Source: Ewingella allii
GTDB lineage: Bacteria > Pseudomonadota > Gammaproteobacteria > Enterobacterales > Enterobacteriaceae
DNA length: 64,000 nucleotides
Reading direction: 5' to 3'
NCBI RefSeq assembly: GCF_044430645.1
Contig: NZ_JAWUDN010000009.1
Span: 158,006 to 222,005, forward strand
In this document: positions 1-8,585 of the stretch, piece after piece
Layout: each line of letters starts with the position of its first letter
Position numbering within the stretch: position 1 is the stretch's first letter
Made by a program: the position numbers and the translations under genes
Notes under the pieces: model-generated
Database searches by the model: none
Told to the model about the DNA's origin: nothing
Seen by the model: the letters and a program-made list of their open reading frames with translations, nothing else

Positions 1-673
1 GCTGTTGCGGCGGGACTTCCTTCAACACGCCAATCACGTTGCCGTGGCCGTCTTGGCGGTATTCGCGCATGCCCGGCTTGCCTTCGAGCAGGGTATTAAA
101 GCCTTTCTCAATGCCGGTCAGACCTTCGTTATCCGTGCCGACAATCCCCACCAGATTGGCGGCGGCGTCGCTCATCGGGTAGTAGCGGCTGTCATCGTGC
201 TGGCTGGTAATGCCGCCCAGATGCAACTGAGCAATATCATTGGCAATGCCTTGCTCGATTTTACGCCCAAGGTAGACAAAGCGCCGATTAGGATCGCTGG
301 TAATAATTTGCTGTAACTGGGGCAGCGGCATGTTCAGGGCCTGCGCCAGATACTGCCATTTCGGGCTATTTAGATCGCTATGCAGCTGAAGGACGCGGAA
401 GGGATCGGCAATAATGTCTTTGGAAGCCACGCTCAGTGCCAGCGGATGCCCGCTGCGGTCAGCAATGGTGCCGCGATCGGCTGGGATCACCGTGGAGCGC
501 AAAGAGCGCTGGTCGGCCTGACGCTCAAGCATCGGGCGGTTCAGCAGCTGTAAATAGCCTACGCGGGCCAGTAAAAATGCCATACAACCCAAAATGCCAA
601 CACAAATAAGGGCAAAACGCTTCGAATAAAAGTGGGGTTGTGCAGCCGGCTTAGTCGGTTTTTTTGGAGGCAT
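1..673 (-). CDS. Class B penicillin-binding protein, FtsI/PBP3-like (5' part only)
   Basis: Peptidoglycan DD-transpeptidase of the FtsI (PBP3) type; about 224 N-terminal residues are present and the catalytic domain lies beyond the window edge. The start ATG is at 673-671. A basic N-terminus (MPPKKPTK) precedes one membrane anchor (about residues 20-42), followed by the dimerisation-domain motif around RGTIADRSG, where bitopic class B PBPs begin their periplasmic part, and a region reading GIEKGFNTLLEGKPG. The family synthesises septal peptidoglycan at the inner membrane. There is no mra/mur cell-division cluster here: the neighbour is a dinI-like gene. I infer a second FtsI paralogue (like Salmonella PBP3SAL) rather than the main ftsI. 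The SXXK and KTG motifs cannot be checked because the gene is cut. Confidence 0.85.
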   Translation of the reverse strand, partial: MPPKKPTKPAAQPHFYSKRFALICVGILGCMAFLLARVGYLQLLNRPMLERQADQRSLRSTVIPADRGTIADRSGHPLALSVASKDIIADPFRVLQLHSDLNSPKWQYLAQALNMPLPQLQQIITSDPNRRFVYLGRKIEQGIANDIAQLHLGGITSQHDDSRYYPMSDAAANLVGIVGTDNEGLTGIEKGFNTLLEGKPGMREYRQDGHGNVIGVLKEVPPQQ

Positions 674-937
674 GTTTACTTCGCAAAGTCATGGGCGTGA
701 TAGTGCCAAAAATGACAAGCCTGCCGTCGCGAAGGGGGTTATGGACCCAGAAATGGTTAAAAACCCAGCGGAAATAACAGGACTCATCATTCTGATTGAT
801 ATGATTTTTAGTATCATAGACATATTATAATAAGCCGTTGCTGGGTTATGTTTAATTCAATTGCCCTTTGTAAGTAAATACGACTTGCTGAGCAGCTTTT
901 ACCCGTTATTTGCCTTAATGGCGAACCTTTCTCTGTC

Positions 938-1180
938 TCATTCAACGGATAGCCATTCATCCGCTTCTTCAAACATCTCTTCGAGCATTTGGTTCAACTG
1001 CGAACGGTCCTGCTTGCTGGCGCCCGAGGTGTTCAAGCCGTTGGCCTGCATCGGTTTGACCTTCACCGCCGCATCCGGGAACAGGCGATGAACGCGTTTG
1101 GTTAATTCGGCATGGATTTTGTCGTTGGCATCAGGAATGCCGGAAACATTGCGTTTGTCATACACCAGCTCTACTAACAT
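938..1180 (-). CDS. DinI-like / MsgA family protein
   Basis: An 80-residue acidic protein of the DinI family. It begins MLVELVYDKRN, contains the KRVHRLFPDA and VKPMQANGLN blocks, and ends in the acidic helix LEEMFEEADEWL typical of DinI, which binds RecA filaments and tunes SOS induction. The length matches the family (about 80 residues), and the N-terminus is closer to Salmonella MsgA than to E. coli DinI. The start is fixed by the ATG at 1180, and a LexA-type box lies 26 bases upstream, so SOS control is likely. It is a single gene pointing away from the scs operon. The family call is firm; whether it acts on RecA or in virulence/stress like MsgA cannot be told from sequence. Confidence 0.9.
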   Translation of the reverse strand: MLVELVYDKRNVSGIPDANDKIHAELTKRVHRLFPDAAVKVKPMQANGLNTSGASKQDRSQLNQMLEEMFEEADEWLSVE

Positions 1181-1206
1181 TTAGTCTCAATCCTTAATAG
1201 GTAATT

Positions 1207-1226
1207 AACTGGCTAAATATACAGTA
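1207..1226 (-). promoter_or_regulatory. LexA (SOS) box upstream of dinI-like gene
   Basis: On the plus strand the site reads aactggctaaatatacagta, which fits CTG-N10-CAG (CTG 1209-1211, CAG 1222-1224) inside the 20-base LexA pattern. The ATACAGTA half is consensus. It sits 26 bases upstream of the dinI-like start codon, where it would overlap the promoter. Confidence 0.8.
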
Positions 1227-1286
1227 TCGCTTGGCCGATTCCAATGTTTTAGGCGACGGATTGGGTGCCATTTCAGCACCTTGAAC

Positions 1287-1301
1287 GTAAAGTCCTGTAA
1301 T
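1287..1301 (+). promoter_or_regulatory. CpxR-like box upstream of scsABCD
   Basis: GTAAA-gtcct-GTAAT fits the CpxR consensus GTAAA-N5-GTAAA with one mismatch. It lies 69 bases before the scsA ATG. In Salmonella the scs operon is reported to be under CpxR, so the site is plausible; binding is inferred. Confidence 0.55.
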
Positions 1302-1370
1302 GGCGGATACATAATCCTTGTGAATGTTTGGTCGGTGGCTAGAATACTGGCGTACTTTCATGAGGGATTA

Positions 1371-1739
1371 ATGGATAAAAAACGGCGTTCAGCACTGCTC
1401 TTTTTCTGCCTGGCTTGTCTGGTCATACTTACCTGTATGACGCAGCGCATCGCCGGGCTGAACGCGTTGTCTGCCTCTCTGCGTCAGGACGCCGTGTCCC
1501 AAACGGTCTCATCCCAGCCGACGTCCGATCTGACTGAAACTCCCACTCCTTGCGAGTTGAGCAGCAAATCACTGCTTTCCGTTCCTCCTGCCATTCTTGA
1601 TTTCGCGCTGTTGGTCTTTAGCTTGCTGCTGGCATTTCTCTCGCCTGGCAACGTGGCCCTTCTTCGTACTCGCCTGCCTGAAGTCGTTCCAGTGCCGATA
1701 CTACGGGTGCATCTGCGGCTCTGCGTCTTCCGGGAATAA
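1371..1739 (+). CDS. scsA: Suppressor of copper sensitivity protein ScsA
   Basis: A 122-residue small membrane protein, first gene of scsABCD. The reading frame is open from further upstream, but the ATG at 1371 has a GAGGG ribosome site at 1362-1366 and starts MDKKRRSALLFFCLACLV, giving one membrane helix (about residues 7-25). A second hydrophobic stretch lies near residues 74-90 (ILDFALLVFSLLLAFL). The CELSSKS segment between them is presumably periplasmic. In Salmonella ScsA is implicated in copper and peroxide tolerance, but its biochemical activity is unknown. The scsB ATG follows 53 bases after the stop. Assignment rests mostly on context, since the sequence is little conserved. Confidence 0.75.
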   Translation: MDKKRRSALLFFCLACLVILTCMTQRIAGLNALSASLRQDAVSQTVSSQPTSDLTETPTPCELSSKSLLSVPPAILDFALLVFSLLLAFLSPGNVALLRTRLPEVVPVPILRVHLRLCVFRE

Positions 1740-1792
1740 AAACACGTCCGCCTTTTGATTCGGATGTTGTCTTTTATTTTTGGAGAAAATTT

Positions 1793-3832
1793 ATGCGTTA
1801 TGCCTTCAGGGCGGCGATTGCCAGCCTGTTGCTGCTGTGGCTACCTGCCATTCATGCGGCGGATTCCGGCTGGTTAGAAAGCCCGCAAAACAGCCATGCC
1901 AAAGTGCGTTTTCAGGCTGAGCCTGCCGACGGCGCGGCGGATGAAACCCATCTTTTACTGTCTGTCAGCCTCGAAAAAGGCTGGAAAACCTACTGGCGAT
2001 CGCCGGGTGAGGGCGGCGTTGCGCCGGTTATCGCCTGGCAAGACCCATCAACTAAGGCCGACTGGTCTTGGCCGACTCCCGCGCGTTTCGACGTCGCCGG
2101 AATAACCACGCAGGGCTATCACGACAATGTGACGTTGCCGATTGTTATCAAAGGCAAAGTACCTGAGAAACTGGCGGGAACCCTGACCCTGCCGACCTGT
2201 AGCAATGTCTGTATCCTCACCGATTACGACTTCAATCTGGACCTGCGCGCAGGCGGTGACCAAGGCGATTTCGCCAGCCGTTTTGCCAGCGCTATGGGGC
2301 AAATCCCGATTGCGCAGGGGCTGGCGGATAAGGTGTCGGCGGGTTATCGGCAGGGCACTTTGTTGATTTCAGCCGAGCGCGCTCAAGGCTGGCAGCAGCC
2401 GGAGCTGTTTATCGATTCCCTCGAAGGCAGCTCATTCGGCAAGCCGACGGTCAAGGTGGACGGCATGCTTGCGCAGATCACCGTGCCAGTCACCGACGAG
2501 TGGGGAGATAAAGCCGGAGACTTGACGGGCAAGCCGGTCAGCGCGGTGCTGGCGGATCGCGGTATCGCCCAGCAGCTCGACCTCAAGATGGAGCCTCTGG
2601 CACCCGCCACGCAGAGCAGCATTGCCCTGTGGCAAGTGGCGCTGATGGCGCTGGCCGGTGGTTTTATTCTTAACCTGATGCCGTGCGTGCTGCCGGTACT
2701 GGGTATGAAACTCGGCTCGATTTTGCAGGTGGAGCAGCGCGACCGTAAAAGCGTTCGGGTGCAGTTCCTGGCCTCTTCGGCGGGCATTATCAGCTCTTTC
2801 CTCGCGCTGGCGCTGCTGATGACCGTGCTGCGCTACAGTAACCAGACCCTTGGCTGGGGAATTCAGTTCCAGAACCCATGGTTTATCAGCTTTATGGTGA
2901 TTGTGACCGCGCTGTTCACCGCCAACCTGCTGGGCCTGTTCGAAATCAACCTGCCTTCTGCCATGACCACCCGTCTGGCGACGCAAAAACGTGGCGGTTT
3001 GAAGGGCAATTTCGCCGAAGGGGCTTTCGCGACGCTGCTAGCTACGCCGTGCTCGGCGCCTTTCTTGGGCACCGCCGTGGCCTTCGCGCTGGCGGCACCT
3101 CTGCCCGTGCTGTGGGGATTATTCCTGATGCTGGGCATCGGCATGAGCCTGCCGTGGCTGATGATCGCAACCTGGCCGGGACTGGCGCTGCGCCTGCCGC
3201 GTCCGGGGCGCTGGATGCTGCGCCTGCGGGTGGCGCTCGGCTTGCTGATGCTTGCCGCGTCGCTGTGGTTGCTCAGCCTGATGCTCAACCACTTCAGTCT
3301 GCAAAGCGTGCTGATTGTCGCGGCGGTGTTCCTGCTGGCGCTGGTGGTGGGTTCGCTGCGCCGCTACGGGGCGCGTAATACCGCCATTGCCCTATGTGTC
3401 AGCCTGCTGGTGGCAGGGCTGGTGATGCTAGCGGCGGCGCTCTCCTATACCAACGGCGCTAAGCCATTACAGGATGCCGTGAAGTGGCAGCCGCTAACCG
3501 AGCAGGCGATTGCTCAGGCGGTGGCGGACAACAAAGTGGTGTTCGTGGATGTCACGGCAGACTGGTGTGTCACCTGCAAAGCCAACAAATTTAACGTCTT
3601 ACTGCGCGAAGACGTGCAGAAAGCTCTGACCGCCGACAACCTGGTGGCCCTGCGCGGTGACTGGAGCCGTCCTTCCAAACCGATTAATGAATTCCTGCAA
3701 AAGCGCGGCAGCGTTGCCGTTCCTTTCAACCAAATTTATGGTCCGGGCCTGCCAACGGGTGAGATTTTATCGCCACTGCTGACTCGCGACGCCGTTTTAA
3801 AAGGGCTGCAAGACGCCCGTGGAGATAAATAA
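1793..3832 (+). CDS. scsB: ScsB, DsbD-like transmembrane thiol reductase
   Basis: Carries electrons from cytoplasmic thioredoxin across the inner membrane to periplasmic partners, here ScsC. The 679-residue protein has a signal peptide (cleavage near HAADS, residues 20-25) and an N-terminal periplasmic domain with a Cys pair at 136/140. A polytopic DsbD core from about 277 to 555 carries the paired cysteines C298 (LMPCVLP) and C420 (ATPCSAPF), and a C-terminal thioredoxin domain has WCVTC at 591-595. All three expected cysteine pairs are therefore intact. RBS GGAG is at 1782-1785. The stop overlaps the start of scsC (TAATGA), indicating translational coupling. It differs from housekeeping DsbD in its N-terminal domain and in operon context. 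Confidence 0.92.
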   Translation: MRYAFRAAIASLLLLWLPAIHAADSGWLESPQNSHAKVRFQAEPADGAADETHLLLSVSLEKGWKTYWRSPGEGGVAPVIAWQDPSTKADWSWPTPARFDVAGITTQGYHDNVTLPIVIKGKVPEKLAGTLTLPTCSNVCILTDYDFNLDLRAGGDQGDFASRFASAMGQIPIAQGLADKVSAGYRQGTLLISAERAQGWQQPELFIDSLEGSSFGKPTVKVDGMLAQITVPVTDEWGDKAGDLTGKPVSAVLADRGIAQQLDLKMEPLAPATQSSIALWQVALMALAGGFILNLMPCVLPVLGMKLGSILQVEQRDRKSVRVQFLASSAGIISSFLALALLMTVLRYSNQTLGWGIQFQNPWFISFMVIVTALFTANLLGLFEINLPSAMTTRLATQKRGGLKGNFAEGAFATLLATPCSAPFLGTAVAFALAAPLPVLWGLFLMLGIGMSLPWLMIATWPGLALRLPRPGRWMLRLRVALGLLMLAASLWLLSLMLNHFSLQSVLIVAAVFLLALVVGSLRRYGARNTAIALCVSLLVAGLVMLAAALSYTNGAKPLQDAVKWQPLTEQAIAQAVADNKVVFVDVTADWCVTCKANKFNVLLREDVQKALTADNLVALRGDWSRPSKPINEFLQKRGSVAVPFNQIYGPGLPTGEILSPLLTRDAVLKGLQDARGDK

Positions 3833-4434
3833 TGAAAACCTTAATGCTGATTTTAATGATGGCCCTTTCACCGATGGCTTTAGCGCAGGCTGCGCCACAA
3901 AACCCGACGCCGGAGGATATGCTGTTCCGCGACCCGGCCACGCCGCGCTTTGGTGCTAAAGACGCCAAGCTGGTGCTGGTCTCCTTCACCGACTACAACT
4001 GCCCTTACTGCAAGCAGTTTGATCCTCTGCTGGAGAGAGTTGTGAAGGAGCATCCGGACGTCGCGGTGGTGCTAAAACTGCTGCCATTCCGTGGCGCCAG
4101 TTCCATCAGCTCTGCTCGCGCTGCCATGACCGTGTGGGAGCAGCAGCCGGACAAATTTATGGCGCTGCACCAGCGCCTGATGTCGAAAAAAGGCCCGCAT
4201 GACGAGGAGAGCATCGACGCTGCCATCGCCAAAGTCGGCCTGCCGCCGGTAAAAGTCACGCCAGAAAGCTATACCACCTTGAAAACTAACGTGGAAATTG
4301 CCGAAGTGCTGGGCATTCAGGGTACGCCAGCGACCATTATTGGCGACCAGATCATCCCCGGCGCTATCTCTTATCAGGACTTAGAAGAGCTGGTGAATGC
4401 CCAGCTGAAGAAGGTGAAAGATGGGAAAAGCTAA
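3832..4434 (+). CDS. scsC: ScsC, periplasmic DsbA/DsbG-like thiol oxidoreductase
   Basis: Secreted thioredoxin-fold protein that shields cysteines or isomerises disulfides in copper-stressed cells and is reduced by ScsB. It is 200 residues, with a signal peptide (MKTLMLILMMALSPMALAQA), a short N-terminal segment, then the active site CPYC at 57-60 and the cis-proline loop GTPAT near residue 165. The start overlaps the scsB stop (TAATGA) and the 3' end overlaps scsD by 14 bases, so the three genes are tightly coupled. Salmonella ScsC is monomeric while Proteus ScsC is trimeric through an N-terminal extension. The short N-terminus here suggests a form without that long trimerisation stalk, which is an inference. 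Confidence 0.9.
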   Translation: MKTLMLILMMALSPMALAQAAPQNPTPEDMLFRDPATPRFGAKDAKLVLVSFTDYNCPYCKQFDPLLERVVKEHPDVAVVLKLLPFRGASSISSARAAMTVWEQQPDKFMALHQRLMSKKGPHDEESIDAAIAKVGLPPVKVTPESYTTLKTNVEIAEVLGIQGTPATIIGDQIIPGAISYQDLEELVNAQLKKVKDGKS

Positions 4435-4921
4435 ACGTTGGGCTAAAGAGATCTTGGTTGGCGCGGTACTGCTGATGGCGGTGCTGTTCGGCATGGACTT
4501 CATGCGCGCGCCGCAGGCTCCGGTCGATTTCGGCAACCAGACATTGCAGACCCTCGATGGCCAGACCCTGACGCTCAATGAGAAAAGCCAGCAGCAGCCG
4601 CTGCTGGTTTACTTCTGGGCCAGCTGGTGCAGCGTCTGTAAGTTCACCACTCCGGACGTCGGCAAGCTGTCGGCTAACGGCGGCAACGTGTTGAGCGTGG
4701 CGCTGCGTTCAGGGGATAAGGACAAAATCGAGCGCTATTTGCAGGGCAAGAATATCAGCATGCCGGTGGTGAATGACCCGCGCGGCGATATTTCCGCCTC
4801 GTGGGACATTGGCGTCACTCCGACGTTTGTGATTATCGATAAGGGCAGGGTGGTGAGTACCACGACGGGCTGGACGTCATATTGGGGGATTAAGCTGCGC
4901 CTATGGCTGGCGCAGCTTTAA
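4421..4921 (+). CDS. scsD: ScsD, membrane-anchored TlpA-like thioredoxin
   Basis: 166 residues: a basic N-terminus, one membrane anchor (about 9-27) and a periplasmic TlpA/ResA-type thioredoxin domain with WCSVC at 69-73 and the cis-proline motif GVTPTF near 145. The family reduces periplasmic disulfides; in the scs operon its exact partner is unsettled. It starts inside scsC. The stop codon (4919-4921) lies within the terminal inverted repeat of a short MITE-like element that separates it from the convergent yejM, so this element may also supply the terminator. Confidence 0.88.
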   Translation: MGKAKRWAKEILVGAVLLMAVLFGMDFMRAPQAPVDFGNQTLQTLDGQTLTLNEKSQQQPLLVYFWASWCSVCKFTTPDVGKLSANGGNVLSVALRSGDKDKIERYLQGKNISMPVVNDPRGDISASWDIGVTPTFVIIDKGRVVSTTTGWTSYWGIKLRLWLAQL

Positions 4922-5043
4922 AAAGGCTATCTTATTTGCCATTTTGAACCCGGGCAGTACTCGAAAGCCTCACGTACTTGAGTACGCTGCCGTTTCTCCG
5001 TGCTGGCCGTGTCCAAACTGGCTGCAACGAAAACGCCTTTTTA
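4919..5043. repeat. MITE-like intergenic repeat with 9-bp inverted ends
   Basis: A 125-base element lies between convergent scsD and yejM. It is bounded by TAAAAAGGC (4919-4927) and GCCTTTTTA (5035-5043), which are perfect 9-base inverted repeats. The interior holds the palindrome-rich stretch around GTACTTGAGTAC (4974-4985). By recollection, elements with this core are common between genes in Serratia and Yersinia relatives. The long stem could terminate both genes. Confidence 0.65.
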
Positions 5044-5062
5044 GTGTGGAGTCGTCTGAAAA

Positions 5063-6847
5063 CTAATCCGCAATAAAGCGCTTCTCATTGGTCAGAACCT
5101 GTAACAGCAGGCCGAGTTCAGGTTTCTGATCTTTGATGCGTTTGCCTTGTTCGTCATAAGCCGTGAAATCACCGTTGCGCTCCAGCAGTAGCGTCTGGGT
5201 TGGCGTGGTGATCACCAGCGTGCCGTTATCACTGGTGGAGATCCAGTCATGGCGGCGTTTGGCGGCAAATAGATCTTCACCTTGCGAATAATCCGCTGGC
5301 GACGTGGTGACGTGCAGCAGGCGCTGCATCAGGGTGGTCATCACATCTTCATGATCTGTCAGCTTATTAATCGACTGGGCAGGGGTGCCCGGCCAGTGAA
5401 CCACCAGAGGTACACGCATCTGGTCGCGGTTCATGTTGTTGCCTGAACCCCAAGTGCCGTTCTCGTTAAATTCAATGCCGTGGGAGGCGGTGATCACCAC
5501 CACGGTTTTATCCAGCTCGCCGCGTTTTTGCAGGTCTTGCAGGATCTCGCTGATACGCTGATCCACCTCTTTCGCGCCTTGCTGATAACGCTGCATAAAG
5601 ACATTGCCAGTCGGCACGGCGGCATTGCTGCCTTGACGCAGCGCCGTCGAGACGCCGTTCAGATTCACGTAAGAGAACCACGGGCGGCTACCGCGCGCGG
5701 CTAACCACTGCTGCCACTGCTGAGCCGTCAGGGTATCGCCCTGCGCCGCTGGGGTCGGCAAGGTGAAGTCGGTCAGCAAAGCCTGACGGTAGAGTGGGCT
5801 GTTGAAGCCGTCGGAGGAGAACAGGCCAAACTCGTAGCCCTGTTTCGCCAGCGAGGACATCAGCGCAGAAGGCTTACGCGCGGCAATAATGCCTTCCATA
5901 TAGGTTGGCGAAATCCCGTAGAACAGGCCAAACAGGCCGCTATCCACGCGATTACCCGAGCTGTAATGCTGGTTGAAGCTAACATTTTGCCGCGCGAAAT
6001 CGGTCAGCGCTGGCATGTCTTTGACCGTGGTTGAGGCGTGAATACCATCCACCACAATCATCAACAAATTATATTTAGGGCCGGTGTCGCGGAAGCTAAT
6101 GTCATTGAGTGGGTACTCTACCGACAGCGCCTCTGGGTTGCCTTGCTCAATCAGGCGCTGCTGATAAGCCTGTGCGTCCAGCAAGCCGTGCTTCTCGAGG
6201 AACTTACGCGCGGTCATTGGGTAGGAGAGCGGCAGGTTTGAACGCTGCATGGTGATTGGGCGATAGAAGTTGGCATCGGCCCAGATATACATCAGGTGCG
6301 AGGCAAAGAAGCTGACGATAAACAGCGCCACAATCGGCTTAGCGAAATTGCGACGGTTCAGGCTGCGCAGCTTCTGCCATGCCCAAGTGCCAAACAGCAT
6401 TTCGATCAGGAACAGCACCGGCACGGCAATAAACATTAGCTGCCAGTCGCGGGCCAGCTCGCCTTGACCGGGGTTGACCACCAGTTCCCACACCACAGGA
6501 TTGATGTGCAGGTGGAAGCGGGTAAAGACTTCGGTGTCGACCAGTAACAGCGTCAGACCGGCGGTGGCTAAAATGGCGGATAAGAAACGCATCAGCCGCT
6601 GCGACATCACCACAAAGGTCAGGGGGAAGATGATCAGCAGGTAGGCGGAGAAGCCAATAAAACTGAAATGCCCAAGCCAACTTACCAACGCGTAAATGCG
6701 TCCTTCGAGAGAAGAGGGCCAGTCGGAGACAAAGAGGTAGCGGCTGCCGAGTCCAAGACCGAGCAGAATGTTAAATAGGGCGAACCAGTGCCCCCAGCTG
6801 ATCATCTGGGATACTTTTTCGCGATAGCGCTGACGATTTGTCACCAT
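5063..6847 (-). CDS. yejM: YejM/PbgA (LapC), regulator of LPS synthesis
   Basis: Inner-membrane protein that senses lipid A/LPS and controls LpxC turnover through LapB. The 594-residue protein (E. coli 586) has five hydrophobic N-terminal helices within about residues 15-190, a basic linker (RSLNRRNF near 165), and a large periplasmic sulfatase/phosphatase-fold domain starting around NLLMIVVDGIHAS. That domain includes the SGNRVDSGLFGLFYG loop and the ASHGIEFNE segment. It is essential in E. coli. Together with yejL, 24 bases upstream in the same direction, it forms the conserved pair. Starts MVTNRQRYREKVSQM as in the family. Confidence 0.95.
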   Translation of the reverse strand: MVTNRQRYREKVSQMISWGHWFALFNILLGLGLGSRYLFVSDWPSSLEGRIYALVSWLGHFSFIGFSAYLLIIFPLTFVVMSQRLMRFLSAILATAGLTLLLVDTEVFTRFHLHINPVVWELVVNPGQGELARDWQLMFIAVPVLFLIEMLFGTWAWQKLRSLNRRNFAKPIVALFIVSFFASHLMYIWADANFYRPITMQRSNLPLSYPMTARKFLEKHGLLDAQAYQQRLIEQGNPEALSVEYPLNDISFRDTGPKYNLLMIVVDGIHASTTVKDMPALTDFARQNVSFNQHYSSGNRVDSGLFGLFYGISPTYMEGIIAARKPSALMSSLAKQGYEFGLFSSDGFNSPLYRQALLTDFTLPTPAAQGDTLTAQQWQQWLAARGSRPWFSYVNLNGVSTALRQGSNAAVPTGNVFMQRYQQGAKEVDQRISEILQDLQKRGELDKTVVVITASHGIEFNENGTWGSGNNMNRDQMRVPLVVHWPGTPAQSINKLTDHEDVMTTLMQRLLHVTTSPADYSQGEDLFAAKRRHDWISTSDNGTLVITTPTQTLLLERNGDFTAYDEQGKRIKDQKPELGLLLQVLTNEKRFIAD

Positions 6848-6871
6848 AAGAGGTTTTGGGCAAATAGTTGA

Positions 6872-7099
6872 TTAATGGGCTTTATCTTCTCTTATTGACG
6901 CCTGAAGCGCGCCAGCAAAAGAGCCTGCGATAGCTTTGCGCTGGGTTGGCGCAACGCTGGTATTAATTAAGTTGGTCACCATATTGCCCAACACCATCAA
7001 AGAGAGATCGGTGGGTGCGCGGTGTTTTTCCAGTACGGTGGCCAGTTCCGAAAGGATCTGTTCAACGTGTTCGTCACTGTAACGAGATGATTGTGGCAT
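6872..7099 (-). CDS. yejL: UPF0352 protein YejL
   Basis: 75 residues, matching the small all-helical UPF0352 family (MPQSSRYSDEHVEQIL, then a PTDLSLMVLGNMVTNLI core). Function unknown. It precedes yejM on the same strand with a 24-base gap and is divergent from yejK, the arrangement conserved across Enterobacterales. Confidence 0.93.
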   Translation of the reverse strand: MPQSSRYSDEHVEQILSELATVLEKHRAPTDLSLMVLGNMVTNLINTSVAPTQRKAIAGSFAGALQASIREDKAH

Positions 7100-7361
7100 G
7101 GATTAATGTGCTCAAAGCCTGACAAAGTGCAATATCTTAACGTATCGTGGCATCAGTTTCCGCATTTTTATAATGTGTTGAACGTTGGGGTATTGATGAG
7201 ATGTATTTATTTGTGTTTCCAACTTCAAGGCTTTGCGGTTGCAAGCCCTCTATATTAAGTGTTTGAATACCCGCCTCGGCGAAAAAATCATTCCACCAAG
7301 CCGCCCCCTTTTCAGATATTTCTACAGCATTTATATAAAGACACTCATTTTAGGAGAAGCC

Positions 7362-8366
7362 ATGAGTCTGGATATCGAGCAGATTGCTCTACACCAGTTG
7401 AACAAGCGTGACGAGCAAACGCTGGACGTTGTGCTGCGCGATACGCTGTTAACCCCGAATGCCGCGGTTGAAGAGATGATGGCCGAACTGCATCGCGTGT
7501 ACAGCGCGAAAAGCAAAGCTTATGGGCTGTTTAATCAGGATAGCGAACTGGCCGAGTCTTTGCGCGCCTGCCGCAAAGGCGATGAGGATTTCCTTGGCTT
7601 TAGCCGCGGGGCCACCGGCCGTTTGCGCGATGAACTGGCGAAATATCCTTTTGCCGAAGGCGGCGTGGTGCTGTTCTGCCATTATCGCTTTCTGGCGGTT
7701 GAGTATTTACTGATTGCCGTGCTTAACAGCCGTAGCAGTATGCGTGTTAACGAGCAACTGGACGTCAGCAGCATTCACTATCTCGACATCAACCATGCCG
7801 ACATTGTCGCGCGAATTGATTTAACCGAGTGGGAAACCAATCCAGAATCCACCCGCTATTTGACCTTCCTGAAAGGCCGCGTGGGTCGTAAAGTGTCCGA
7901 CTTCTTTATGGATTTCCTCGCTGCGGCAGAAGGCTTGGACACTAAAGCGCAAAACCGTGGCTTATTGCAGGCGGTGGATGACTTCTGCGCAGAAGCCCAG
8001 TTGGATAAGAACGAACGCCAAAATGTGCGCCAGCAGGTCTATAGCTACTGCAACGAACAGCTTCAGGCGGGGGAGGAGATCTCCCTCGACGCGCTGTCCG
8101 ACGAGCTGCCACCCTGGGACGACAAGAAATTCAAAGAGTTTTCCCAAGAGCAGGGTTATCAGCTGGAAGAGACTTTCCCGGCCGATCGCGGCACGCTGCG
8201 CCAGTTAACCAAGTTTGCCGGTAGCGGCGGCGGGGTGAGCATCAATTTCGACGCCATGCTGATGGGCGAGCGCATCTTCTGGGACCCGGCCACCGACACG
8301 TTAACTATCAAAGGCACACCGCCGAATCTGCGCGACCAGTTGCAACGTCGATCGTCGAGTAAGTAA
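7362..8366 (+). CDS. yejK: Nucleoid-associated protein YejK (NdpA)
   Basis: 334 residues starting MSLDIEQIALHQL. The ATG at 7362 follows an AGGAG site at 7352-7356 and matches the E. coli start (335 residues); the open frame extends 43 codons upstream but without family similarity. The protein copurifies with the nucleoid in E. coli and binds topoisomerases in biochemical work. Its role in vivo is poorly defined. It is divergent from yejL/yejM and followed by a MITE-like repeat. Confidence 0.94.
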   Translation: MSLDIEQIALHQLNKRDEQTLDVVLRDTLLTPNAAVEEMMAELHRVYSAKSKAYGLFNQDSELAESLRACRKGDEDFLGFSRGATGRLRDELAKYPFAEGGVVLFCHYRFLAVEYLLIAVLNSRSSMRVNEQLDVSSIHYLDINHADIVARIDLTEWETNPESTRYLTFLKGRVGRKVSDFFMDFLAAAEGLDTKAQNRGLLQAVDDFCAEAQLDKNERQNVRQQVYSYCNEQLQAGEEISLDALSDELPPWDDKKFKEFSQEQGYQLEETFPADRGTLRQLTKFAGSGGGVSINFDAMLMGERIFWDPATDTLTIKGTPPNLRDQLQRRSSSK

Positions 8367-8381
8367 AAAGTAATACGAACA

Positions 8382-8510
8382 CAGGTATAGCCGAAATAAT
8401 TGGAGTTGCAGCAAGGCGGCAATGGAGTCAATCCCGATGAGCTGACGTTGGTCAGTGATTCGGGTTGCGAGAGCGGCCAACGCAGCGGCAGCTTCAAGTA
8501 TGAAGGATAT
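8382..8510. repeat. Intergenic repeat, full-length form of a MITE-like family
   Basis: A 129-base palindromic element between convergent yejK and rplY. Read on the minus strand it begins near TTCATACTTGAAGCTGC, runs through GCGTTGGCC, an inner inverted section (AACCCGAATCACTGACC ... CATCGGGATT), then TTGCCGCCTTGCTGCAAC, and ends in TCGGCTATACCTGT. The elements at 11820-11902 (internally deleted) and 51535-51600 (end fragment) share its outer blocks. By memory, this family is frequent in Serratia, Yersinia and Photorhabdus. Confidence 0.65.
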
Positions 8511-8513
8511 AAA

Positions 8514-8536
8514 AAACGCCGCATTAAGCGGCGTTT
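8514..8536 (-). terminator. Terminator of rplY
   Basis: AAACGCCGC-attaa-GCGGCGTTT is a perfect 9-base stem. The minus strand continues into TTTTTTAT, so it terminates rplY; the plus-strand T run is weaker. Confidence 0.85.
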
Positions 8537-8585
8537 CTTATTTGTTCTCGCACGGCGTCCCGATGCGTTACAACTCAGTTAGCGA

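Noticed and set aside
861..1091. 76-codon plus-strand frame overlapping the dinI-like gene
   Set aside because: Antisense to a clear DinI family gene, with no ribosome site or recognisable domain.
4922..5062. tRNA-Pro expected near yejM by E. coli synteny
   Set aside because: No cloverleaf or GGTTCGA-type arm is present; the gap is filled by a MITE-like element.
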